Part shown: positions 52,086 to 63,700 of the stretch, piece after piece | Position numbering within the stretch: position 1 is the stretch's first letter | Layout of the letters: every line of letters starts with the position of its first letter | DNA from: Argopecten irradians | Lineage: Eukaryota; Mollusca; Bivalvia; Pectinida; Pectinidae | Assembly (NCBI RefSeq): GCF_041381155.1 | Contig: NC_091144.1 | Span: 558,001 to 622,000, forward strand | DNA: 64,000 bases | Direction of reading: 5' to 3' | Made by a program: the position numbers and the translations under genes | The notes under the pieces: model-generated | Told to the model about the DNA's origin: nothing | Seen by the model: the letters and a program-made list of their open reading frames with translations, nothing else | Databases searched by the model: none

Positions 52086-53907
52086 AGATATTATATCCAG
52101 GCAAAATAATAGCTTATTTGTGCCATTTCTTAGCTTTGTATATCATCAAATCGGTAGCATCGTGACATAAAACTAACATGTATAACAATTTATATTATCA
52201 GACTATTACACTTTATAATGTTGAATATAAAAGATGTTGTTTATAAAAATATTACCGCTCGATTTTGATCTGATAATATAATTGTGAAAAAGTCATTGCT
52301 TAGGGGGTAGGGGTATAGAAAGGCTAATTACTCAAAAAAAAATTATATTCTTTCATCATAACCCAAACAACTGTCTAATTATGTGGACAAAAATAAAGAA
52401 AATTAAACGACACATTGTTTTGAATTTAGGTATTTAAGTTGAAATTCAATGCAAAAATTGGCCCTTTTTAGGCCTCATTTACACGCACTCACGTAAAAAA
52501 TCACAATTAATGTATTTTAAGAGTGGAAACGACATTGAGGTCATTGATAGCCATATAAACTTACATATTAAAGATAAAAAAAAATGTTTTGTTTGTAATA
52601 TTTCAGTCAATTACCAAGCTTTGAAAATATGTGTGTAAAATTGTATTTTGAGAAAAACAGGCGGTATAGTAGGGTTATTGATAGTACAATATTTCCAAAA
52701 CCGCTCGATCAAATTTCAAATAAAAGCCTTAATACCTTAACAGTTTATCAACCAATCTTTCAGTGAGCAAATTTTAAAGAAAATTAAACGAGGGGAAATT
52801 TTTAGGCCTAAGTGTATCGAACCACCTTAATGTAAAAGATCTATTTATGACAATATTTCTTATATTAAGTGATCATAGTAAAGAGTAAATGTTTTATCAT
52901 CTTGGTGATAAAGGTGTTCAAACCTTAGTTTAACAGGCTACGAATCTGTACGTGCTGCTAAATTTACGTCAATATTTTGTGAAAATAACACATTGGATTC
53001 ACAATTTTCTCAATCGCTATGATTAGAAAATTAGTTAAAAAAGGGCTATGTGAAAAATGTACTGTACAAAGGTACAAAGAAGATCTATATTTAAAACATG
53101 GCTGTGATGTCATGTATTGTTATAGCTTGAGGTATAGTTGTAGCAACGTCTAGTGTTATCACCTACTACTGTGGAATAGTTACCTTTTGCTGTGGAATAG
53201 TTTGTTGACTATTCTACGGGAAAAGGTAACTATTCCACTGTTGAAGGTAGATGCAGAGACTGGTGAACATAGCTTAGCATTTTAGTCAGAAGTACATCAT
53301 TACACCCAGGTACTTGTCACCGTTATCGTGATGTATTTGTAAACTTAATTTCATAATTCCGATATATACAATTTTCATTACTTCATTCCGAAATAAATGT
53401 CTTCGTTTCTTTCACAGCCACTGTAGCCATAACCAAGAACACGTTAACAAACCCAGAAGAGAGACGATTACGATTAAATCCCATGAGACAGATGCTGAAT
53501 TTTATGCTAAAATGAAATTACAGATGCTTGACATGATTTTTCATATCTCATTATCCAAATCATCACATCAATCATCACTACTGTGTTAAATCTGGATACA
53601 GCGCTACATATTTATTGTCCTCCATGTTGAACAGTAAAAACTAAACTGAGTAAATGTTTCAGTGTAAGTACCATATAGTACCTGTGCATGAACCTTTCAA
53701 AAAAATCATGCAAATCATGATTATTGTTCTCCAAATGAGGTAATGAAATGAATCATGAATAGGTCTCAAGGTTTAGATTGATAGTTAGGGTTTACCTGGA
53801 GCCGTGGAATAGTTTAAGAATACCCAGTGTAATAGTGAAGAGTACCATTGACATTCGGTGCCTTGTTTTAAGTATGAGAAATACCTTGAACTGCGGAATA
53901 GTCAAGA
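52086..53907. other. Unique AT-rich spacer, no gene seen
   Basis: No frame of useful length and no domain. AAAGAAAATTAAACGA occurs twice (52,395-52,410 and 52,776-52,791), each followed within 75 bases by TTTTAGGCCT, so a faint duplication may be present. The second half carries the GTGGAATAGT inverted structure listed separately. Confidence 0.4.
53172..53237. other. 30-bp inverted repeat built from GTGGAATAGT motifs
   Basis: The left arm 53,172-53,201 and right arm 53,208-53,237 pair at about 25 of 30 positions around a six-base loop. Each arm holds two copies of a ten-base motif (GTGGAATAGT or its complement). Two more direct copies lie at 53,804-53,813 and 53,893-53,902 (GCGGAATAGT). This could be a regulatory site cluster or the end structure of a small element; I cannot decide. 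Confidence 0.6.
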
Positions 53908-56265
53908 TAACTACAATAAACAAATGTACACCTAAATAAATTCAATAAACAAATGTATAAAATGTTGATAACTCCAATTAACAAATGTATATAACTCCAA
54001 TAAACAAATGTATAAAATGTTTATAACTCCAATAAAAAAATGTATATAACTCCAATAAACAAATGTATATAACTCCTATAAACAATTGTCTATAACCCCA
54101 ATAAACATATTAATATAACTCCACTGATCAAATGTTTATATCTCCAATAAACAAATGGACATCTATATAATTCCAATAATCAAGTGTATATAACTCCAAT
54201 AAACAAATGTACATCTATATAACTCCAATAAACAAGTGTATATAACTCCAATAAACAAATGTACATCTATATAACTCCAATAAACAAGTGTATATAACTC
54301 CACTAAGCAAATGTCTTTAACTCCAATAAACAAATGTATATAACTCCAATAAACAAATGTACATCTATATAACTCCAATAAACAAGTGTATATAACTCCA
54401 ATAAACAAATGTATATAACTCCACTAAGCAAATGTCTTTAACTCCAATAAACAAATGTATATAACTCCAATAAACAAATGGACATCTATAATAACTCCAA
54501 TAAACAAGTGTATATAACTCCAATAAACAAATGTATATAACTCCACTAAGCAAATGTCTTTAACTCCAATAAACAAATGTATATAACTCCACTAAGCAAA
54601 TGTCTTTAACTCCAATAAACAAATGTATATAACTCCAATAAACAAATGTATAAAATGTATATAGTCCAATAAACAATTGTATATAACCCAAAGAAACAAA
54701 TGTATATAACTCCAATAAACTAATGTACATCTGAATAAATCCAATAAACAAATGTATAAAATGTTTATAACTGCAATAAACAAATGAATATAACTCCAAT
54801 AAACAAATGTACATCTATATAACTCCAATAAACAAGTGTATATAACTCCAATAAGCAAATGTATATAACTCCAATAAACAAATGTCTATATAACTCCAAT
54901 AAACAAATGTATATAACTCCAATAAACAAATGGACATCTATAAAATTCCAATAAACAAGTGTATATAACTCCAATAAACAAATGTATATAACTCCACTAA
55001 GCAAGTGTCTTTAACTCCAATAAACAAATGTATATAACTCCACTAAGCAAATGTCTTTAACTCCAATAAACAAATGTATATAACTCCAATAAACAAATGT
55101 ATAAAATGTATATAGTCCAATAAACAATTGTATATAACCCAAAGAAACAAATGTATATAACTCCAATAAACAAATGTATAAAATGTATATAGTCCAATAA
55201 ACAATTGTATATAACCCAAAGAAACAAATGTATATAACTCCAATAAACTAATGTACATCTGAATAAATCCAATAAACAAATGTATAAAATGTTTATAACT
55301 GCAATAAACAAATGTCTATAACTCCAATAAACAAATGTATATAACTCCACTAAGCAAATGTCTTTAACTCCAATAAACAAATGTATATAACTCCACTAAG
55401 CAAATGTCTTTAACTCCAATAAACAAATGTATATAACTCCAATAAACAAATGGACATCTATATAATTCCAATAAACAAGTGTATATAACTCCAATAAACA
55501 AATGTATATAACTCCACTAAGCAAATGTCTTTAACTCCAATAAACAAATGTATATAACTCCACTAAGCAAATGTCTTTAACTCCAATAAACAAATGTATA
55601 TAACTCCAATAAACAAATGTATAAAATGTATATAGTCCAATAAACAATTGTATATAACCCAAAGAAACAAATGTATATAACTCCAATAAACTAATGTAAA
55701 TCTGAATAAATCCAATAAACAAATGTATAAAATGTTTATAACTGCAATAAACAAATGAATATAACTACAATAAACAAATGTATATAACTCCACAAAACAA
55801 TTGTCTTTAACTCCACTAAACAAATAAATATAACTCCAATAAACAAATATTTATAACTCCAATAAACAAAAGTACATCTATATAACTCCAATAATCAAAT
55901 GTATATAACTTCAATAAGTCCAATAAACAAATGTCTATAACTCAAATAAACAAATGTTTATAACTCCAATAAACCAATGTATATAACTACAATAAACAGA
56001 TGTATAATACTCCAATAAACAAATGTCTATAACTCAAATAAATAAATGTATATATCTCCAATAAACAAATGTATATATCTCCAATAAACAAATGTATAAT
56101 ACTCCAATAAACAAATGGTATGATACTCAACAAACGGGAACACGGTGGAAGAGGGTAACACACAAAACGCCAAATTAAAACCATAGGCTTTTGACAAACC
56201 GCTAATCGCTATACGGTTTACACAACCAATAAACAAATTATATAACTCTAATAAACAAATGTAAC
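53908..56265. repeat. Tandem array E, 23-bp unit with AATAAA and TGTATATA
   Basis: About 100 copies of a 23-bp unit; a clean unit is 54,396-54,418. Nearly every unit contains AATAAACAAATG, so AATAAA recurs about every 23 bases on the plus strand. TGTATATA occurs about 45 times by hand count. Variant units include CACTAAGCAAATGTCTTTAA, ATGTACATCTATATAA and ATGTATAAAATG. A larger block marked by GTCCAATAAACAATTG recurs at 54,664, 55,115, 55,192 and 55,635. A non-repeat interruption of 108 bases lies at 56,118-56,225, followed by two last copies. Minus-strand frames rich in YWSYIHLFIGV are shadows of the repeat. Confidence 0.95.
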
Positions 56266-56783
56266 TATATAATCAACTTTTTGTACATCACTTGACACGT
56301 ATGTGCGTAAATGTTGCTTTTTAAGTTAAAATTAAAGAAAATCACTATATTACTAGATAAATGCAATATTCTATATCACTTACAATTTTGCCAAATTTCA
56401 CAAATAGATACCATTGTTGGATGTCTTACGATTCCGATCAGGATGTTTTCTTCTGTGCTCCTGTCTTCACGTGGTCACGTGACTCTCGAGGGCGACTATT
56501 TCCAGAGCATCCCGTTATCGTAGTTTTTGATATAAATAAATATGACATGCTTGTTCAGCATACTCAATAACTATAGAAATGTGCTATACAAACTTTTCGT
56601 GATATGAGTATAGTTATTTAAATGCTTTCGAAACAGGCATTAAGCGCCTATTTGCCGAATGATTGATATTTGTGACAAGGATATGCATTTTCAGGGAAAT
56701 GTACAACACTTTTCATTATTCGCATATAACTACCTTTACATTAATTTAAGGAATAGATTTTTATTTTGTTGAGTTTATACATT

Positions 56784-57309
56784 CATAACCTCACCAGCAT
56801 AAAAATATACAGTTATTTTTCGCATAAATGAATATTATTTATTCTCGCAGCAGTTGCATATCTTTTATTAAAATACCCAGATTCGATTGAACAGCTGATT
56901 GGAATCGAGCTATTCATATGTCCCCACCAAAAGTGAGGGCATGACCCCACGTTGCTACGCCATCGACTATTCCCGTAACAATAGAATCGCCGCGCGTGTT
57001 CTGATAGCCGGGTTACATAAGATTTACACGGGCGGCATTATCCTTATACCCTCATAACCTCAACAAAATCAAAATATATTCCTTATATTTACAGTTTTTC
57101 ACGCAAATTAATATGATTTATTTTCGCGACAGTTGCATATTTTTTTATTAAAATACCCATATTTTTTTCTCTCCCGTCATCGTCAACTAATTCGATTGAA
57201 CAGCTGATCGGAATAGAGTCATTCATATGTTCCCACCAAAAGCGGGGTTATGACCCCACGTTGCTACGCCATCGACTATTCCCGTAACAATAGAATCGCC
57301 GCACGTGTT
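56784..57309. repeat. Two-copy direct duplication, about 220 and 260 bp
   Basis: Copy 1 spans about 56,784-57,001 and copy 2 about 57,053-57,309. Both begin at CATAACCTCA, pass through CAGTTGCATAT and AATTCGATTGAACAGCTGAT-type sequence, and end with ACGCCATCGACTATTCCCGT then AACAATAGAATCGCCGC. The offset grows from 269 to 299 bases because copy 2 has an extra CT-rich segment of about 30 bases. The last 60 or so bases are nearly identical while the rest is diverged. No coding pattern was seen. Confidence 0.85.
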
Positions 57310-57925
57310 GCACTATCATTATACACTGATAATGATAATACTAGAAAGCATGATTATTGAGGGCGATTCATAAACTATTTTTATAAAACTGTTACCAAAA
57401 AGAAATACATCAAATTTAGATGCCATGTAAATAAATAAAGGAATTCTTACGGCGAAAGAGTTATCTCCCCTGACCCATCAGGTGATCGATGTAGTATGTG
57501 AAGTTTTAATGCTTATGATGTGCATTGACCTACTATACTGCTAGAAACCATTTTTATATTAGAATCATAGCCTTGCTGAATTACTGGCATCGAGTTTATA
57601 ACAAGAAAAACAATATTTAGCATAGAATACTTTTACTTTCACTTTATGCAAAAATACGCGACTGCGGCTGCAAAATATATATCAACGTCATTCTCAATCT
57701 CGAACAGAGTTTATTGCGGTACCCACACCTCTAGTCAACGGCTCAAGAACTGGTCGTCTATTGACCTCGGGTCACAGAATTTTACGTCACGACTATTCGC
57801 CTCCTGTATATATGACGTCATAGTGATTGTTCTTGATACGGCTGATGTCGTATGCAAATCGTGACAATTTACTTACAAGTAAATCTAGTGTATCCGCAAA
57901 AGAATCCATTATTGTTTGGTTTGAT

Positions 57926-57956
57926 CAGAGATTTAAATACTATATTTAAATCTCTG
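57926..57956. other. Perfect 14-bp hairpin flanked by direct repeats
   Basis: CAGAGATTTAAATA (57,926-57,939) and TATTTAAATCTCTG (57,943-57,956) are perfect complements around the loop CTA. The octamer GGTTTGAT appears on both sides of the structure, near 57,918 and near 57,956. The symmetry is certain; a function is unknown. Confidence 0.65.
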
Positions 57957-58409
57957 GTTTGATATTAATTGATCAAAAGATATTATTTCAGATCTGACAG
58001 TCGATTACAGGAAAATGATACTATAGGAAACTTACAATACGTATTTAAGAATTTAGTATACGTCCGAAAATACATTTTTCAAGAATCTTAAAATTTCGCT
58101 GGGCCGTTTACAGAGGTTATATTGTGGGGACCGCAATGCACCATGGGAGAGATTGCGTCATTCTCAGAAGCAAATGGTCACGTAAAACGGCGTTAAATTG
58201 ATTTGTTTATAAGTATATTGCAATGCTGGATCTTGTTGTGATTTCCGTTTCCTGTATACGAGAAAGTTTTCCAACACTACGTACATATATGGATGATTTA
58301 CATAGATTAACGTTACCTAGACACCTCTATCACAAGAGCTCGCTTCGCGAACGGGCAATTCCAATGACATCACGAGACCATAACATATTTGATATACAGT
58401 TGTATCAGT

Positions 58410-58488
58410 GTGACCATTTGGTGTTTACTATTTTGCATAATGGTAGATCATGCAAAAACTGCCGAAAGCGACCAAATGTCACCATTTG
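58410..58488. other. Nested hairpins just before array F
   Basis: The outer arms GTGACCATTTGGT (58,410-58,422) and ACCAAATGTCAC (58,471-58,482) pair with one bulge. The inner arms TTTTGCAT (58,431-58,438) and ATGCAAAA (58,450-58,457) pair perfectly. An alternative small stem, CAAATG/CATTTG, overlaps the right outer arm at 58,473-58,488. It may be a remnant of a small inverted-repeat element or a structured RNA; no evidence decides. Confidence 0.45.
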
Positions 58489-58685
58489 AAATCTAGATTT
58501 TCATTTTTTCCGGGAGAAGGGGGCCATTGAAAAAAGTGAATGTTTGTATTTAATTATCAAAGTGAGTGTCAGAATACTATCAAGGTGATAAACAATTTAT
58601 TTCAATATGTAATTTCAGTCCATCATTTTTTCTGTATAAGGATACTTCCCCCAGTTGACATTGTTGACGTCTGTATAGAGACACT

Positions 58686-59423
58686 TTCCATATTTGACTT
58701 TGTTAACGTCTGTATAGAGACACTTTCACCAGTTGACATTGTTGACGTCTGTATAAAGACACTTCCCATAGTTAATGTCTGTATAGAGACACTTCCCATT
58801 GTTAATGTCTGTATAGAGACACTTCCCATAGTTGACTTTGTTAACGTCTGTATAGAGACACTTTTACCAGTTGACATTGTTAACGTCTGTATAGAGACAC
58901 TTCCCATAGTTAATGTCTGTATAGAGACACTTCCGACACTTCCCATAGTTAATGTCTGTATAGAGACACTTCCCATAGTTAATGTCTGTATAGAGACACT
59001 TTCCATATTTGACTTTGTTAACGTCTGCATAGAGACACTTTCACCAGTTGACATTGTTGACGTCTGTATAGAGACACTTCCCATAGTTAATGTCTGTATA
59101 GAGACACTTCCCATAGTTAATGTCTGTATAGAGACACTTCCCATAGTTGACTTTGTTAACGTCTGTATAGAGACACTTTTACCAGTTGACATTGTTAACG
59201 TCTGTATAGAGACACTTCCCATAGTTAATGTCTGTATAGAGACACTTCCGACACTTCCCATAGTTAATGTCTGTATAGAGACACTTCCCATAGTTAATGT
59301 CTGTATAGAGACACTTTCCATATTTGACTTTGTTAACGTCTGCATAGAGACACTTTCACCAGTTGACATTGTTGACGTCTGTATAGAGACACTTCCCATA
59401 GTTAATGTCTGTATAGAGACACT
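58686..59423. repeat. 315-bp higher-order repeat within array F
   Basis: TTCCATATTTGACTTTGTTA starts at 58,686, 59,001 and 59,316, exactly 315 bases apart. The first two blocks are nearly identical throughout; the third is cut short at about 59,423, where the module begins again. The length is consistent with five 39-bp and four 30-bp units. One position includes a 9-base extra piece (CTTCCGACACTTCCC) in both full copies. Confidence 0.9.
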
Positions 59424-62400
59424 TTCCATATTTGACTTTGTTAACGTCTGTATAGAGACACTTTCACCAGTTGACATTGTTGACGTCTGTATAGAGACAC
59501 TTCCCAAAGTTGACGTCTGTATAGAGACACTTTCACCAGTTGACATTGTTGACGTCTGTATAGAGACACTTTCACCAGTTGACATTGTTGACGTCTGTAT
59601 AGAGACACTTTTACCAGTTGAAATTGTTAACGTCTGTATAAAGACACTTTTACCAGTTGACATTGTTAACGTCTGTATAGAGAAACTTCCCCACAGTTAA
59701 TGTCTGTATAGAGACACTTCCCATAGTTGACTTTGTTAACGTGTGAAGACACTTCCCAAAGTTGACGTCTCTATGGAGACACTTTCACCAGTTGACATTG
59801 TTGAATTCTGTATAGAGACACTTCCCCCAGTTGACATTGTTGACGTCTGTATAGAGACACTTTTACCAGTTGACATTGTTGACGTCTGTATAGAGACACT
59901 TTCAACAAGTGACATTGTTGACGTCTGTATAGAGATACTTTAACCAGTATAAATTGTTGACGTCTGTATAGAGACACTTTTACCAGTTGACATTGTTGAC
60001 GTCTGTATAGAGACACTTTCAACAAGTGACATTGTAACGTGTGTATAGAGACACTTCTCATAGTTGACATTGTTGACGTCTGTATAGAGACACTTTTTTT
60101 ACCAGTTGAAATTGTTAACGTCTGTATAGAGACACTTCCCCCAGTTCAAGTGACATTGTTGACGTCTGTATAGAGACACTTCCCCAGTGACATTGTTGAC
60201 GTCTGTATAGAGACACTTTTACCAGTTGACATTGTTGACGTCTGTATAGAGACACTTTCAACAAGTGACATTGTAACGTGTGTATAGAGACACTTCTCAT
60301 AGTTGACATTGTTGACGTCTGTATAGAGACACTTTTACCAGTTGACATTGTTAACGTCTGTATAGAGACACTTCCCCATTTGAAATTTTTAAAGAGACAC
60401 TCCCACAGTTGACATTGTTAACGTCTGTATAGAGACACTTCCCCAGTTGACATTGTTGACGTCTGTATAGAGACACTTTTACCAGTTGACATTGTTAACG
60501 TCTGTATAGAGACACTTCCCCCAGTTGACATTGTTGACGTCTGTATAGAGACACTTTTACCAGTTGACATTGTTGACGTCTGTATAGAGACACTTTCAAC
60601 AAGTGACATTGTAACGTGTGTATAGAGACACTTCTCATAGTTGACATTGTTGACGTCTGTATAGAGACACTTTTACCAGTTGACATTGTTGACGTCTGTA
60701 TAGAGACACTTTCACCAGTTGACATTGTTGACGTCTGTATAGAGACACTTTTACCAGTTGACATTGTTAACGTCTGTATAAAGACACTTTTACCAGTTGA
60801 CATTGTTAACGTCTGTATAGAGACACTTTTACCAGTTGACATTGTTAACGTCTGTATAGAGACACTTCCCATAGTTGACTTTGTTAACGTGTGTATAGAG
60901 ACACTTTCACCAGTTGACATTGTTGACGTCTGTATAGAGACACTTTCACCAGTTGACATTGTTGACGTCTGTATAGAGACACTTCCCCCAGTTGACATTG
61001 TTGACGTCTGTATAGAGACACTTTTACCAGTTGACATTGTTGACGTCTGTATAGAGACACTTTCAACAAGTGACATTGTAACGTCTGTATAGAGACACTT
61101 TCCAGTTGACATTGTTGACGTCTGTATAGAGACACTTTTACCAGTTGACATTGTTGACGTCTGTATAGAGACACTTTTACAAGTGACATTGTACGTGTGT
61201 ATAAAGACACTCTCAGTTGACTTGTTACGTCTGTATAGACAATTTTCCAGTTGAATGTTACGTCTGTATAGAGACACTTCACCAAGTGACATTGTTAACG
61301 TGTGTATAGAGACACTTCTCAGTTGACATTGTTGACGTCTGTATAGAGACACTTTCCAGTTGACATTGTTAACGTCTGTATAGAGACACTTCTCCCAGTT
61401 GACATTGTTGACGTCTGTATAGAGACACTTCGAGCTTTCAGTTACATTGTTGACGTCTGTTAGAGACACTTTCCAGTTGACATTGTTGACGTCTGTATAG
61501 AGACACTTTACCAGTTGACATTGTTGACGTCTGTATAGAGACACTTTTACCAGTTGACATTGTTAACGTCTGTATAGAGACACTTCCCCAGTTGACATTG
61601 TTGACGTCTGTATAGAGACACTTTTACCAGTTGACATTGTTAACGTCTGTATAGAGACACTTCCCCCAGTTGACATTGTTGACGTCTGTATAGAGACACT
61701 TTTACCAGTTGACATTGTTAACGTCTGTATAGAGACACTTCCCCCAGTTGACATTGTTGACGTCTGTATAGAGACACTTTCACCAGTTGACATTGTTGAC
61801 GTCTGTATAGAGACACTTTCACCAGTTGACATTGTTGACGTCTGTATAGAGACACTTTTACCAGTTGACATTGTTAACGTCTGTATAGAGACACTTCCCC
61901 CAGTTGACATTGTTGACGTCTGTATAGAGACACTTTTACCAGTTGACATTGTTGACGTCTGTATAGAACCAGTTACATTGTTACGTCTGTATAGAGACAC
62001 TTTCCCAGTTGACATTGTTGACGTCTGTATAGAGACACTTCCCAGTTGACATTGTTGACGTCTGTATAGAGACACTTTTCACCAGTTGACATTGTTGACG
62101 TCTGTATAGAGACACTTTCCCAGTTGACATTGTTGACGTCTGTATAGAGAACTTTTACCAGTTGACATTGTTGACGTCTGTATAGAGACACTTCACATAG
62201 TTGACATTGTTGACGTCTGTATAGAGACACTTCACCAGTTGACATTGTTGACGTCTGTATAGAGACACTTTTACCAGTTGACATTGTTGACGTCTGTATA
62301 GAGACATTCCCAATTGACTTGTTGACATTGTATAGAACACTTTCATCAGTTGACATTGTTGACGTCTGTATAGAGACACTTTCACCAGTTGACATTGTTG

Positions 62401-62717
62401 ACGTCTGTATAGACACTTCCAATAGTTGACATTGTTGACGTCTGTATAGAGACACTTTCACCAGTTGACATTGTTGACGTCTGTATAGAGACACTTCCTA
62501 CAGTTGCCATTGTTGACGTCTGTATGGAGACACTTCCCAAAGTTGACATTGTTGACGTCTGTATAGGGACATTTCCCCCAGTTGACATTGTTGACGTCTG
62601 TATAGAGACACTTCCCAAAATTGACGTTGTTGACGTCTGTATAGGGACACTTCCCCCAGTTGACATTGTTGACATCTGTATAGAGACACTTCCCACAGTT
62701 GACATTGTTGACGTCTG

Positions 62718-63700
62718 TATATAGGGACTTTTACAAGTTGACATTGTTGACGTCTGTAAAGAGCTACTTCCTACAGTTGAAATTGTTGACGTCTGTATAT
62801 ATACACTTCCTACAGTTGACATTGTTGACGTCTGTATAGAGCCACTACCCACAGTTGACATTGTTGAAGTCTGTATATAGGGACTTTTACCAGTTGACAT
62901 TGTTGACGTCTGTATAGAGACACTTCCAATAGTTGACATTGTTGACGTCTGTATAGAGACAATTTCACCAGTTGACAGTGGTGACGTCTGTATAGAGACA
63001 CTTCCCATAGTTGACATTGTTGACGTCTGTATAGAGACACTTCCCACAGTTGACATTGTTGACGTCTGTATAGAGAAACTTTTACCAGTTGACATTGTTG
63101 ACGTCTGTATAGAAACACTTTCAACAAGTGACATTGATGACGTCTGTATAGAGACACTTCCCATATTTGACTTTGTGAATGTCTGTATAGAGACACTTTC
63201 ATCAGTTAACATTGTTGACGTCTGTATAGAGACACTTCCCACAGTTGACATTGTTGACGTCTATATATAGGGACTTTTACAAGTTGACATTGTTGACGTC
63301 TGTAAAGAGATACTTCCTACAGTTGAAATTGTTGACGTCTGTATATATACACTTCCTACAGTTGACATTGTTGACGTCTGTATAGAGACACTTTCACCTG
63401 TTGACATTGTTGACGTCTGTATAGAGACTATTCCCCCAGTTGACATTGTTGACGTCTGTATAGAGAAACTTTTACCAGTTGACATTGTTGACGTCTGTAT
63501 AGAAACACTTTCAACAAGTGACATTGATGACGTCTGTATAGAGACACTTCCCATATTTGACTTTGTGAATGTCTGTATAGAGACACTTTCATCAGTTGAC
63601 ATTGTTGACGTCTGTATAGAGACACTTTCACCAGTTGACATTGTTGACGTCTGTACATTGTATATAGGGACTTTTACCAGTTGACATTGTTGACGTCTGT
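62718..63700. repeat. Second set of higher-order blocks in array F
   Basis: The run starting TAGAGAAACTTTTACCAGTT at 63,071 recurs at 63,461, 390 bases (ten units) later. It keeps its rare neighbours CTTTCAACAAGTGACATTGA and TTTGACTTTGTGAATGTC. A block with ATAGGGACTTTTACAAGTTG and CTGTATATATACACTTCC at about 62,721 recurs at 63,267, 546 bases (fourteen units) later. Overlapping block duplications of different lengths are therefore recorded here. Confidence 0.85.

Larger units (their letters stand above)
56266..58629. other. Unique spacer between arrays E and F, no gene seen
   Basis: Contains a two-copy duplication (56,784-57,309) and two hairpins (57,926-57,956 and 58,410-58,488), each listed separately. 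Frames are under 90 codons (the longest is 58,223-58,489, plus strand) and show no domain I recognise. TGACGTCA occurs once near 57,814. Confidence 0.4.

Noticed and set aside
54163-55823. Minus-strand frames rich in YWSYIHLFIGV, resembling membrane proteins
   Set aside because: Hydrophobic residues come from the AT-rich 23-bp unit read backwards. The frames shift constantly and overlap each other.
53908-56265. Telomeric or microsatellite DNA
   Set aside because: The 23-bp unit does not match TTAGGG or any simple short motif.
58623-59663. Minus-strand frame of 346 codons rich in Ser and Thr (MSTGKSVSIQTST type) as a secreted repetitive protein
   Set aside because: It mirrors an equally open plus-strand frame, has no signal peptide or unique domain, and is created by 39- and 30-bp units.
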